From an uncultured Paracoccaceae bacterium (GTDB lineage Bacteria; Pseudomonadota; Alphaproteobacteria; Rhodobacterales; Rhodobacteraceae): a stretch of 35,231 bases of DNA. Each line of letters starts with the position of its first letter. The stretch's first letter is position 1. Positions 16,272 to 24,900 of the stretch are shown here, one piece after another. The stretch is from assembly GCA_937863185.1 (NCBI GenBank), contig CALMEG010000211.1, positions 1 through 35,231 on the forward strand, in the 5' to 3' direction. The notes beneath the pieces were generated by a model that saw nothing but the letters and a program-made list of their open reading frames with translations, did not search any database and was not told the DNA's origin. The position numbers and the translations under genes were made by a program.

Positions 16272-17012
16272 TCAGCCCAGCGAGGTGATGCCGGGCATCC
16301 AGCGGATCATGAAATCGGCAATATAGCTTAGCGTGTCGGTAGCGATCAGGACCGCGAACAGGATCAGCATGACGCCCATGACCTTTTCCACATACATCAG
16401 CTTACCCCGATGGCGGTTCATGAAGGCGAGGAAGGGGCGCGCGAAAAAGGCCGCGACGATAAAGGGCGCGGTCATGCCGATGCCGTAGAAGAACAGCAAC
16501 AGCGCCCCGCGCGACAGATCCCCCATCCCCGAGGCAACCATCAGTATCGCAGCCAGCGCGGGGCCTACACAGGGCGTCCAGCCGAAGCCGAAGGCAAGAC
16601 CCATGACATAGGCCCCGATCACGTTCGAGGGATCGGCCTTGGATTCAAGCCGGGCCTCGCGGTAAAGGAACGGAATGCGGAGGACGCCCAGGAAATGCAA
16701 CCCGAACACGAACAGGATCGCGGCCGCGACATAGGACAGGGGCTCCATCCATTGCCGGAACGCCTGGCCCAGAGCCGTGGCGCCCATTCCCATCAGCATG
16801 AAGATCGTTGTCACACCAAGGGCGAAGGCGATGGCCGAAAAGACCAGCCTTCGCTGCGCCCCCGGGGCGATCTGGCCGTTGCCACGCAGCTCGGCCATCG
16901 AAATTCCGCCCATGTAGGACAGGTAGAACGGCACCATCGGCAGGATGCAGGGCGTCAGGAACGACAGGATGCCCGCAAGAAGCGCGCCCCCGTAGGTCGG
17001 GTCCATTATCAT
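16272..17012 (-). CDS. soxV: SoxV, CcdA-type thiol-disulfide membrane transporter
   Basis: Six-span inner-membrane protein that carries reductant from cytoplasmic thioredoxin to periplasmic SoxW. The 246-residue product has the two diagnostic Cys in the paired motifs LTPCILPMVPFYLSY (Cys22) and GWTPCVGPAL (Cys148). The start at 17012 is fixed by AGGGAGA five to six bases upstream; the frame stays open to 17093, but that would run through the operator and the divergent promoter region. The ATG at 17006 is an alternative start two codons in. Confidence 0.93.
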   Translation of the reverse strand: MIMDPTYGGALLAGILSFLTPCILPMVPFYLSYMGGISMAELRGNGQIAPGAQRRLVFSAIAFALGVTTIFMLMGMGATALGQAFRQWMEPLSYVAAAILFVFGLHFLGVLRIPFLYREARLESKADPSNVIGAYVMGLAFGFGWTPCVGPALAAILMVASGMGDLSRGALLLFFYGIGMTAPFIVAAFFARPFLAFMNRHRGKLMYVEKVMGVMLILFAVLIATDTLSYIADFMIRWMPGITSLG

Positions 17013-17058
17013 GCTTTCTCCCTTGCGGATCGATTCCTTGATCCGCACACCAAAACAC

Positions 17059-17074
17059 ATTACGATTTTTATAT
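17059..17074. promoter_or_regulatory. SoxR-type operator candidate between soxV and soxS
   Basis: ATTA-CGATTTTT-ATAT, a degenerate copy of the ATTC-N8-GAAT element, in the 83-base divergent gap between soxV and soxS. The wider match to the site upstream of soxX is strong (ACACATnnnGATnTTT). SoxR is known to bind the soxS-soxV gap in Paracoccus pantotrophus, which supports the assignment. Confidence 0.55.
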
Positions 17075-17095
17075 GTAAAGGAAGGTGCGTCAATC

Positions 17096-17470
17096 ATGCG
17101 TCTTGCACTTTCGGCCATTTTCATTCTCGCAATGCAGTTTCTGGCTAGTCCGGCCGGGGCCGAGGCGTTTCGCCTGCTCATGGTGGAGCAGCCCGGATGC
17201 GCCTATTGCGAGCGTTGGAAGGCCGAGATCGGCCCGATCTATCCGAAGACACCCGAGGGTACGGCCGCACCGTTGGAGCATGTGCAACTGCGCGGGGACT
17301 GGCCCGAAGGCATCACCATCGGAAGCCGGCCGGTCTTCACCCCCACCTTCCTTTTGCTGAAGGATAACGTCGAAGTCGGACGGATCGAGGGCTATCCGGG
17401 CGAAGATTTCTTCTGGGGCTTGCTTGGCATGGCCCTGAAAGATGCCGGTGCGCTGCTTCCCCCGACCTGA
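17096..17470 (+). CDS. soxS: SoxS, periplasmic thioredoxin-like protein
   Basis: 124-residue thioredoxin-like protein with a Sec signal peptide (cleaved near AGA-EA, residue 22) and redox motif CAYC (Cys35, Cys38). In Paracoccus SoxS is needed for full induction and reactivation of the Sox system. It is divergent from soxV, sharing the operator-bearing gap, and is followed by soxR 78 bases downstream. A purine-rich GGAAGG lies ten bases before the ATG. Confidence 0.92.
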   Translation: MRLALSAIFILAMQFLASPAGAEAFRLLMVEQPGCAYCERWKAEIGPIYPKTPEGTAAPLEHVQLRGDWPEGITIGSRPVFTPTFLLLKDNVEVGRIEGYPGEDFFWGLLGMALKDAGALLPPT

Positions 17471-17548
17471 ACGGGGCCGCGCTTGAGGCTCGATTCCGGC
17501 GAATTCGCGTGGTAAGGCAGCCAAGCGCGCCTATCGAACGGGCGCCCG

Positions 17549-17941
17549 ATGCAAGGGAAGGACGCGGTGCAGCAGATGGCACCTGACGGACAGGACAAGG
17601 CAACCGACCCGACGCCCGTGGCGACGGACCGTTGTCTGCGTCTTCAGGCGGACGAACTGATGGTTCGTGCACAAGAGGCATCGAACCTGCTCAAGGCCCT
17701 CGCGCATGAGGGGCGGCTGATGATCATGTGCCACCTGGCCTCGGGCGAGAAATCGGTGACCGAGCTGGAGATCCTGCTGGAATCGCGGCAGGCGGCGGTC
17801 AGCCAGCAACTGGCGCGGCTTCGTCTGGAAAACATCGTGACCTGTCGACGCGAAGGCAAGGCAATCTATTATTCGTTGCGCGACCCCAAGGCCGCCCGGA
17901 TCGTCGAGCTGGTCTACGACATGTTCTGCGGCGGCGACTGA
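17549..17941 (+). CDS. soxR: SoxR, ArsR-family sulfur-responsive repressor
   Basis: Winged-helix repressor of the SqrR/BigR/SoxR branch of ArsR, which senses persulfides through a cysteine pair. In the 130-residue frame, Cys61 (MIMCHL) and Cys127 (MFCGGD) are 66 residues apart, as are the sensing Cys41 and Cys107 of Rhodobacter capsulatus SqrR as I recall them; Cys29 matches SqrR Cys9 by the same offset. Cys99, in the wing region (NIVTCRREGK), is extra. The recognition helix region is SRQAAVSQQLARLR. The start is uncertain: GTG at 17567 and ATG at 17576 are alternatives with AGGA upstream. It probably represses the sox operons and itself responds to thiosulfate or sulfide. Confidence 0.92.
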   Translation: MQGKDAVQQMAPDGQDKATDPTPVATDRCLRLQADELMVRAQEASNLLKALAHEGRLMIMCHLASGEKSVTELEILLESRQAAVSQQLARLRLENIVTCRREGKAIYYSLRDPKAARIVELVYDMFCGGD

Positions 17942-17986
17942 TCGGCACGAGGCGGCCGGTTTCCGGCCACGGGAGGAGAGGGACGA

Positions 17987-19033
17987 ATGGACAGCATCCC
18001 GATGGAGGCACTTTCGGCGCTTGTCGGCCTTGGCGGCGGGCTTGTGCTGGGGTTGGCCGCGCGGCTGGGGGATTTCTGCACGCTCGGCGCGCTTGAAAGC
18101 GCGGCCTACGGCGCCGACCAGCGGCGCCTGCGGCTTTGGGGCGTGGTTCTGGGGGTGGCCATCGCCGGCGCCTTCCTGGCCGAGATGCTGGGCTTTGCCG
18201 ATCTGGGGGCCACCTTCTACCTGACTCTGGAATGGAATCCGCTGGCCTCGATCTTCGGCGGGCTGCTGTTCGGCTACGGCATGGCGATGGCAGGGAATTG
18301 CGGCTTCGGGGCGCTGGTGCGTTTCGGCGGCGGCGATCTGCGCAGCCTTGTGGTCGTGGTGGTGATGGGCATCTTCGCCTTCGTCACGCTGTCGGGCCCC
18401 CTTGGCCCGCTGCGCACGCTTCTCTTCGAGCAGGTCGAAACGCCCGAGCCGCAAGGCATCGCGCATTGGCTGGCCGCGCAGACGGGCCTTGCGCCGATCA
18501 CCTTCGCCCTGCCCGTCGCCGCCGCGCTGATGGTGTGGGCGCTGGTCCATGCCCCGCTGCGGCGCGATCCGCGCCGTATCCTGTGGGGCGTGGCGGCGGG
18601 GCTGGCCATCGTGTTCTGCCTTGTCGGCACGACGGCGGTCTACCGCGAATCCCTTGGTGCCGTCGGCGTCGAGGCACCGTCCTTCACCGCCCCGCTTGGC
18701 CGCACGATCCTGTATTTTATGACCTCGACCGCAGGCGGCATCACCTTCTCGGTTGGGCTGGTGGCGGGGGTTCTGGCGGGGGCGTTCTCGGGTTCGCTGC
18801 TGCGCGGGATGTTCCGCTGGGAAGCCTGCGAAGACCCGCGCGAACTTGGCCGCCAGGTATCGGGCGCGGCGATGATGGGGATCGGTGGCACCGTGGCGAT
18901 CGGTTGCTCGATCGGCCAAGGCGTGTCGGCCATGTCGGTTCTGGCCTTCTCGGCGCCCGTCACGCTTGGCGCCATCATCGTGGGCGGCCTTGTCGGACTG
19001 CGCCACCTGATCGGCGGCTTCCAGCCCGAATGA
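17987..19033 (+). CDS. soxT: SoxT-like YeeE/YedE (TsuA) family sulfur transporter
   Basis: 348-residue polytopic membrane protein of the YeeE/YedE family, whose characterised member TsuA moves thiosulfate through a path lined by cysteines. The three family cysteines are visible: GDFCTLGALES (Cys31), AGNCGFGALVR (Cys105) and IGCSIGQGVS (Cys307). The two halves are internally similar, and about nine hydrophobic segments are present. A strong GGGAGGAG site precedes the ATG. It follows soxR by 45 bases and is probably cotranscribed with it. In Paracoccus soxT lies next to soxRS, which supports the symbol; whether it imports thiosulfate or another sulfur species for sensing or assimilation is inference. 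Confidence 0.85.
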   Translation: MDSIPMEALSALVGLGGGLVLGLAARLGDFCTLGALESAAYGADQRRLRLWGVVLGVAIAGAFLAEMLGFADLGATFYLTLEWNPLASIFGGLLFGYGMAMAGNCGFGALVRFGGGDLRSLVVVVVMGIFAFVTLSGPLGPLRTLLFEQVETPEPQGIAHWLAAQTGLAPITFALPVAAALMVWALVHAPLRRDPRRILWGVAAGLAIVFCLVGTTAVYRESLGAVGVEAPSFTAPLGRTILYFMTSTAGGITFSVGLVAGVLAGAFSGSLLRGMFRWEACEDPRELGRQVSGAAMMGIGGTVAIGCSIGQGVSAMSVLAFSAPVTLGAIIVGGLVGLRHLIGGFQPE

Positions 19034-19109
19034 CCCCTGCCCCGCACCGCGGGACGGAAAAGGCCGCGCAACCGGAATTGCGCTGCCTTCGCAGTTCCCT
19101 GACCCCTGC

Positions 19110-22100
19110 TCAGGTGCGGAACACGCGGTAGATCGCGGGGATCACCAGCACCGTCAGCAGGGTCGAGCTGAGCAGCCCGAACAGAAGCGAGATCGCAAGC
19201 CCCTGGAAGATCGGATCGGCCAGGATCACCACCGCGCCGATCATCGCCGCGATCGCGGTCAGCAGGATCGGCTTGAAGCGGATCGCCCCCGCCTCGATCA
19301 GGATGTCGAGCTTGGTCTTTCCCGTGCTGTCGGCATGGCGGATGAAATCCACCAGCAGGATCGAGTTGCGCACGATGATCCCGGCGAGCGCTATGAATCC
19401 GATCATCGAGGTGGCCGAGAATGGCGCAGCGAAAAGCCAGTGCCCCAGCATGATCCCCAGGAAAGTCAGCGGAATCGGCGTCAGGATCACCAGCGGCAGC
19501 TTGAAGCTGCCGAACTGCGCGACCACAAGGATGTAGATGCCCAGAAGCGCCACCGCAAAGGCCGCGCCCATATCGCGGAAGGTCACCCAGGTCACCTCCC
19601 ACTCGCCATCCCAAAGCAGGGTGACGTGGCTCTCATCTTCAGGCTGGCCATGCAGGCTGATCACGGGCTTTTCGCCTTGGGGCCAGTCCATCGCCTCCAG
19701 CGCGTCCGACACGGCGATCATGCCGTAAAGCGGCGCCTCGAAACTGCCGGCCAGTTCGGCCTGCACCATTTCGGCCGCGCGGCCATTATGACGGAAGATC
19801 GCGTAAGAGGCACGCTCTTCATCGACCGAGACGACATCGCCCAGTTCGACCACCCCACGCGCACCGGGAAGCAGGTTCTGCGGGATCGGGGTGGACAGGG
19901 TCGCCTCGTCCATCACGCGCGCACCCAGCGGGCGCTCCATGACGATGGGCAGCGGCGCCCTGCCGCCGCCGCGATGCGAATAACCCACCGTGGTCGCGCC
20001 GTTCAGCAGCGCAAGCGTGTCGAAGACATCGCTTTCCTGCACCTCGAAGAACTCGATATCGTCGGCATTCACCGTGGCGCGCAACCGCCGCGCCTGCGTG
20101 CCGAAGCTGTCGTCCACATCCACGATGAAGGGCACGCTTTCAAAGGCCTTGCGGATCTGCGTGGCCGCACGGCGGCGCGTTTCGGCATCGGGGCCATAGA
20201 CCTCGGCCAATAGCGTTGCGATCACCGGCGGCCCCGGAGGCGGCTCCACCGTCTTGAGGCTGGTGCCTTCGGGCACCGGCAGCGCCAGCACGCGCGCGCG
20301 CACATCCAGCGCGATTTCATGGCTGGAACGGTCGCGCGCCTCTTTCGAGGTCAGGTTGATCTGCACATCGCCCTGATGCGGCTCTGCCCGCAGGTAATAG
20401 TGCCGCACGAGCCCGTTGAAATTGAACGGTGCCGCCGCCCCGGCATGGGTTTGCACGCTGACCACCTCGGGCAGTTCGGTGACGGCCCCGGCCACCAGCT
20501 GGGCCACGGCATCGGTATCCTCCACGCTGGCCCCTTCGGGCAGGTCCAGCACCACCGACAGTTCGGACTTGTTGTCGAAAGGCAAAAGCTTGACCGTCAC
20601 GTCCTTGGTATAAAGCAGGCCGAGCGAGCCGAAGGACAGGACAATCGTGGCGATCAGGAAGGCCCAGGCCGATCCCTTGCTGGCCAGCACCCGGCGCGCG
20701 ACCCGCTCATAGATCGCGCCCAGCCTGCCGCCGTGATGGCCCGCGTCGTGATGCAGCGGCGCGTTGCCCGCGATCTTCACCATCAGCCAGGGCGTGATGA
20801 TCACCGCGACGAAGAACGAAAAGATCATCGCGGCCGAGGCATTGGCCGGAATCGGCGACATGTAGGGCCCCATCAGCCCCGAGACGAACAGCATCGGCAA
20901 CAGCGCCGCCACCACGGTCAGCGTGGCCACGATGGTGGGGTTGCCCACCTCGGCCACGGCGGCAATCGCCTTCTGCATCCGGGTTCCGGGGGTTTTCAGC
21001 CCCCAGTGACGGGCGATGTTCTCGATCACCACGATGGCATCGTCGACCAGAATCCCGATCGAGAAGATCAGCGCGAACAGGCTGACCCGGTTCAGCGTGT
21101 AGCCCATGACCCAAGCCGCAAACAGCGTCAGAAGGATCGTGACCGGAATGACGATGGCCACCACGATCGACTCGCGCCAGCCGATGGCAAACAGCACCAG
21201 CGCGATGATCGACACCGTGGCAAGGCCAAGGTGGAACAGCAGCTCGTTGGCCTTCTCGTTTGCGGTCTCGCCGTAGTCGCGCGTGATCTGAACCTCGATG
21301 CCTTCGGGGATCAGATGGCCCTTCAGCTCTTCGACGCGGTGCAGGATCTGTTCGGCCACGACAACGGCGTTCGCGCCGGCCCGCTTGGCCACCGCAAGCG
21401 TCACCGCAGGCGTCCGCACCAGCCCCTCGGGGCCGCGCGTCACGTTGGCCACGATGTGATCTGTGGTGTCGGGCACATAGCTGACATCGGCCACATCGGC
21501 CACATAGACGGGCCGGCCGTCGCGCGCCGTCATCAAAAGCCCCGCCACCTCGGAAGGCGCGGTCAGCGTCTGCCCCGCCACAAGGCCGATCTGCTCGCCC
21601 CCGTCGCGCAGCTTGCCGGTCGAGAAGGTCCGGTTCGCCTGCTGCACCTTGTAGGCAAGCTGCTGAAGCGTGATGCCGTAAAGCGCAAGCTTTTCGGGAT
21701 TCGGCGCGATGCGGATCGCCTCGGTCGCATCGCCCACGATATAGGTCAGGCCGACATTCTCGATCTTGGTGACCTCGGCCTGTAATTCGCGGGCGATGCG
21801 GGTCAGCTCGTTGGCCGCGACACCCTCGCCCGACAGGGTCAGCGATACGATGGCCACATCGTCGATGCCGCGCCCCACGATCATCGGCTCGGCGATGCCC
21901 ACGGGCATGCGGTCGAAATTGGCGCGCACCTTCTCATGCACGCGCAGGATCGCCGCGTCGGACGAGGTGCCCACCACGAAACGCGCCATCACCAGCGCGT
22001 AATCGTCGAAGGTCTGGGAATAGACGTGCTCGACCTCGTTGATGCCCTTGACGATGGTCTCCATCGGCTCGGTCACCAGCTTCACCGCATCCTCGGCCTT

Positions 22101-22286
22101 CAGGCCCGGCGCCTGGATATGGATGTCGACCATCGGCACCGAAATCTGCGGCTCTTCCTCACGCGGGAGGCTGACGAGCGCCACAAGCCCGACGGCAAGC
22201 GCCGCGAGGATCATCAGCGGCGTCAGGGCCGAGGCGATGAACCCGCGCGTCAGCCGCCCGGCGATACCAAGGTTTTCCTGTGCCAT
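19110..22286 (-). CDS. RND efflux permease (AcrB/HAE1-like), sox-linked
   Basis: Inner-membrane proton-driven efflux pump of the RND superfamily, about 1058 residues. It has the usual 12-span, two-periplasmic-loop layout, with N-terminal PREEEPQISVPMVDI, the TM4 Asp pair in GILVDDAIVVIEN, and GIIVRNSILLVDF in TM10, where Arg replaces the Lys of AcrB. The start is either ATG 22286 (AGGG seven bases upstream) or ATG 22313, which would overlap the MFP stop. It is cotranscribed with the MFP just upstream; no outer-membrane factor is encoded here. The substrate is unknown, but the operator in front of the operon and the neighbouring sox genes suggest a sulfur-related cargo. Confidence 0.9.
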   Translation of the reverse strand: MAQENLGIAGRLTRGFIASALTPLMILAALAVGLVALVSLPREEEPQISVPMVDIHIQAPGLKAEDAVKLVTEPMETIVKGINEVEHVYSQTFDDYALVMARFVVGTSSDAAILRVHEKVRANFDRMPVGIAEPMIVGRGIDDVAIVSLTLSGEGVAANELTRIARELQAEVTKIENVGLTYIVGDATEAIRIAPNPEKLALYGITLQQLAYKVQQANRTFSTGKLRDGGEQIGLVAGQTLTAPSEVAGLLMTARDGRPVYVADVADVSYVPDTTDHIVANVTRGPEGLVRTPAVTLAVAKRAGANAVVVAEQILHRVEELKGHLIPEGIEVQITRDYGETANEKANELLFHLGLATVSIIALVLFAIGWRESIVVAIVIPVTILLTLFAAWVMGYTLNRVSLFALIFSIGILVDDAIVVIENIARHWGLKTPGTRMQKAIAAVAEVGNPTIVATLTVVAALLPMLFVSGLMGPYMSPIPANASAAMIFSFFVAVIITPWLMVKIAGNAPLHHDAGHHGGRLGAIYERVARRVLASKGSAWAFLIATIVLSFGSLGLLYTKDVTVKLLPFDNKSELSVVLDLPEGASVEDTDAVAQLVAGAVTELPEVVSVQTHAGAAAPFNFNGLVRHYYLRAEPHQGDVQINLTSKEARDRSSHEIALDVRARVLALPVPEGTSLKTVEPPPGPPVIATLLAEVYGPDAETRRRAATQIRKAFESVPFIVDVDDSFGTQARRLRATVNADDIEFFEVQESDVFDTLALLNGATTVGYSHRGGGRAPLPIVMERPLGARVMDEATLSTPIPQNLLPGARGVVELGDVVSVDEERASYAIFRHNGRAAEMVQAELAGSFEAPLYGMIAVSDALEAMDWPQGEKPVISLHGQPEDESHVTLLWDGEWEVTWVTFRDMGAAFAVALLGIYILVVAQFGSFKLPLVILTPIPLTFLGIMLGHWLFAAPFSATSMIGFIALAGIIVRNSILLVDFIRHADSTGKTKLDILIEAGAIRFKPILLTAIAAMIGAVVILADPIFQGLAISLLFGLLSSTLLTVLVIPAIYRVFRT

Positions 22287-22302
22287 TTCATCGCCCTGCC
22301 GG

Positions 22303-23283
22303 TCACTGCTCATGTGAGACCACCGTTTCGCCACCATGCAGGCCGGTCACGATCTCGACCATCTCGACGCCGTCGACCATGCTGCGCGCGCCCGGAACCA
22401 CGGCCCGCTCCATCCGCGTTCCATCCCGCTCGATCCACAGGAAATCGAGGCCCGAGCGGGTCTGCAACAGGGCGGCGGGCACCAGGATCGCCGCGCGCCG
22501 GTTAAGCGGCAGACGCACCAGCACGCGTGCATCGACAAAGGCATCGTCCAGCCCGGACACCTCGACATCGGCCACGACACGCCCGTTCTCGATCTGCGGA
22601 TAGACCTTGGCAAGCGTGCCCTTCGCGGCGCCGCCCTCGGTCTCGATCGCAATCTCGTCCCCCTCGCGCATCTGGCCCGCATGGCGTTCGGGCACGGCAA
22701 GGCGCAGGAACACGCCGCCACCGCCGATCGTTGCGACCACCTCGCCCGGCATCACCACGGCCCCCACCGCAACCGGCACATCCAGAACCCGCCCCGAGAT
22801 CGGCGCCAGAACCCTGCCCTCGGCCGCCTGTTGCTCGATCACCTGCCGCTGCGCGCGCTGCGCCTCGATCTGGCCCTTGACCACATCGACCTGCGTGCGC
22901 AGCGCATCCAGCCGCTGCGCGGTCGTCACGCCGCGCGACAGCAGCTCTTCGCCCCGCTTCAGCTCGGCCTCGGCATTCTCCAGTTGCGCACCAAGCGCCT
23001 GAAGCTGCGCGTCGATCGCGCCGATCTGAAAATCGAGCTTCTCGTCCACGATCCGCCCAAGCACCTGCCCGGCCTGAACGTGATCGCCCTCGACTACCTC
23101 CAGCCCGACCAGCGTGCCCCCAAGCCGCGCGCGCGCGGGGATCGTATCCTTCGCCTCGACCCGGCCATGGACGGCCTTCCAGTCCGTCACCTCCACCGGG
23201 GTCACCAGCAGGATTCCCTCGGCCCGCACCGTCACCGGCAGGCAAAGCGCGCAAAGCACAAGCGGCAGAAACACGGATCTCAT
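22303..23283 (-). CDS. RND periplasmic adaptor (membrane-fusion protein), sox-linked
   Basis: 326-residue adaptor subunit with a Sec signal peptide (cleaved near VRA-EG, residue 19). The split biotinyl-lipoyl motif is present (ARLGGTLVGLEVVEGDHVQAGQVLGRI, and later RVLAPISGRVLD), flanking an alpha-helical hairpin (about residues 75-130, Leu/Ala/Glu/Gln-rich coiled coil) and followed by the beta-barrel and membrane-proximal domains. The start at 23283 is supported by AAGGA about seven bases upstream. The open frame upstream to 23367 would run through the operator and lacks a signal peptide, so it is rejected. It is first in the leftward MFP-RND operon. Confidence 0.9.
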   Translation of the reverse strand: MRSVFLPLVLCALCLPVTVRAEGILLVTPVEVTDWKAVHGRVEAKDTIPARARLGGTLVGLEVVEGDHVQAGQVLGRIVDEKLDFQIGAIDAQLQALGAQLENAEAELKRGEELLSRGVTTAQRLDALRTQVDVVKGQIEAQRAQRQVIEQQAAEGRVLAPISGRVLDVPVAVGAVVMPGEVVATIGGGGVFLRLAVPERHAGQMREGDEIAIETEGGAAKGTLAKVYPQIENGRVVADVEVSGLDDAFVDARVLVRLPLNRRAAILVPAALLQTRSGLDFLWIERDGTRMERAVVPGARSMVDGVEMVEIVTGLHGGETVVSHEQ

Positions 23284-23331
23284 CGGTTTGTCCTTCCGTC
23301 CGGGGGGGCGGTCCGCTGCGGACCATATAAC

Positions 23332-23347
23332 ATTCCGGTTTTTGAAT
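23332..23347. promoter_or_regulatory. perfect ATTC-N8-GAAT operator upstream of the MFP-RND operon
   Basis: ATTC-CGGTTTTT-GAAT, a perfect dyad of the form I recall as the consensus for SqrR, the R. capsulatus relative of SoxR. It lies about 50-65 bases before the MFP start. A TTATAT hexamer one base past it on the minus strand could be the -10 box. The same element family stands before soxV/soxS, soxX and soxB. Confidence 0.65.
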
Positions 23348-23481
23348 ATGAGACTGTTACACCACAAATCAACCCCTTCGCAAGGATGGATGCAATGATC
23401 TCGATCATCCCTCTTCTTGCGGGCCTTTCACGCCACACGCCAATGCGCTAAACGCTGAGCGCAGGAACAAGAGGTGACACC

Positions 23482-24771
23482 ATGCACGACATCCGCGCCA
23501 TCCGCGAAAACCCCGCCGCATTCGACGCCGCCCTCGGCCGCCGGGGCCTCGCACCGATGTCGCCCGGGATCCTTGCCCTCGACGAAGCCCGCCGCGCGGC
23601 GATCCTGGCGGCGGAAACCGCCCAGGCCGCGCAGAACGCCGCCTCGAAAGAGGTCGGCGCGGCCAAGGCGCGCGGCGATGACGCCGAGTTCGAACGCCTG
23701 CGCGCCCTCGTGGCCGAAAAGAAGACCGAGGTCGCGGCGATGACCGCCGAAGCCGGCGCGAAAGACGCGGAACTGCGCGACATCCTGCTGCGCATCCCGA
23801 ACCTGCCGCTCGACGAAGTGCCCGAGGGTGCGGACGAGGGCGACAATGTCGAAATCCGCCGCCACGGCACGCCCCGCACCCTTGGCTTCGACGCGCTCGA
23901 ACATTTCCAGCTGCCCGCGGTGCAGGGCGGGATGGATTTCGAAACCGCCGCGAAACTGTCGGGCGCGCGCTTCGTGCTGATGTCCGGGGGGGTCGCACGG
24001 CTGCACCGCGCGCTTGCGCAATTCATGCTCAACCTGCACACCGGCGAACACGACCTGATCGAAACCATCACCCCCGTCCTCGTGCGGGACGAGGCGATGA
24101 TCGGCACCGGCAACCTGCCCAAATTCGCCGAAGACAGCTACCAGACGACCAATGGCTGGTGGCTGATTCCGACGGCCGAGGTGACGCTGACCAATATCGT
24201 CGCGGGCTGCATCGTCGAGGACAGCTACCTGCCCCGGCGCTATTGCGCGCATACCCAGTGCTTCCGCTCCGAGGCAGGCTCGGCCGGCAAGGACACCACC
24301 GGCATGCTGCGCCAGCACCAGTTCGAGAAGGTCGAGATGGTGACGATCTGCCGCCCGGAAGAGGCCCTGTCCGAACACGAGCGCATGACGCGCTGCGCCG
24401 AAACCGTGCTCGAACGGCTGGAACTTCCCTACCGGCGCATCGTCCTTTGCACGGGCGACATGGGCTTCGGATCGCAGAAGACCCATGACCTCGAAGTCTG
24501 GCTGCCGGGCCAGAACACCTACCGCGAGATCTCGTCGGTCTCGACCTGCGGCACCTTCCAGGCGCGGCGCATGAATGCCCGCTACAAACCCGCCACGGGC
24601 GGCAAGCCGGAATTCGTGGCCACGCTGAACGGATCGGGCCTGGCAGTCGGACGCTGCCTGATCGCGGTGCTGGAAAACGGCCAGGAGGCCGATGGCTCGG
24701 TCACGCTGCCCGCAGCCCTGCATCCCTATCTGGGCGGCAAAACGCGGCTGGTGGAGAACAGGCTGGTCTGA
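23482..24771 (+). CDS. serS: serine--tRNA ligase
   Basis: Cytosolic class II aminoacyl-tRNA synthetase that charges tRNA-Ser (and tRNA-Sec where present). The 429-residue product has the N-terminal coiled-coil tRNA-binding arm (about residues 28-100), motif 2 ([26 protein letters not shown]) and motif 3 ([18 protein letters not shown]), in family order and of normal length. GAGGTG lies six bases before the ATG. It is divergent from the MFP gene and stands alone. Confidence 0.97.
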   Translation: MHDIRAIRENPAAFDAALGRRGLAPMSPGILALDEARRAAILAAETAQAAQNAASKEVGAAKARGDDAEFERLRALVAEKKTEVAAMTAEAGAKDAELRDILLRIPNLPLDEVPEGADEGDNVEIRRHGTPRTLGFDALEHFQLPAVQGGMDFETAAKLSGARFVLMSGGVARLHRALAQFMLNLHTGEHDLIETITPVLVRDEAMIGTGNLPKFAEDSYQTTNGWWLIPTAEVTLTNIVAGCIVEDSYLPRRYCAHTQCFRSEAGSAGKDTTGMLRQHQFEKVEMVTICRPEEALSEHERMTRCAETVLERLELPYRRIVLCTGDMGFGSQKTHDLEVWLPGQNTYREISSVSTCGTFQARRMNARYKPATGGKPEFVATLNGSGLAVGRCLIAVLENGQEADGSVTLPAALHPYLGGKTRLVENRLV

Positions 24772-24813
24772 CGAAATCCGGCACGCGGATAGCCGGCCCT
24801 TTCGCGCGCGCCT

Positions 24814-24900
24814 GTTTCTTCAGAGAAACAAATATCCCCGCCGGAGGCTCCCGGCCTCGGCGTCGAAGCCTCCGGCGGGGATATTTTCACAAAGGTGAAA
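24814..24900. repeat. triple-palindrome intergenic element
   Basis: Three adjacent inverted repeats: GTTTCT-TCAG-AGAAAC (24814-24829); a 20-bp perfect stem, AAATATCCCCGCCGGAGGCT (24830-24849) pairing with 24867-24886; and TTTCAC-AAAG-GTGAAA (24885-24900). The element lies between converging serS and der and ends exactly at the der stop. It resembles the CCCCGCCGGAGGC-containing intergenic repeats I recall from Rhodobacteraceae, and it may be both a REP-like repeat and a bidirectional terminator. Confidence 0.75.

Noticed and set aside
17013..17093. N-terminal extension of soxV to 17093
   Set aside because: It would run through the SoxR-type operator and the divergent promoter region and lacks a ribosome-binding site; the ATG at 17012 has AGGGAGA upstream.
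17493..17504. ATTC-N4-GAAT dyad between soxS and soxR
   Set aside because: It has the same half sites as the putative SoxR operators, but the four-base spacer would shift the halves by several bases and change helical phase. No promoter boxes fit around it, so I do not call it an operator.
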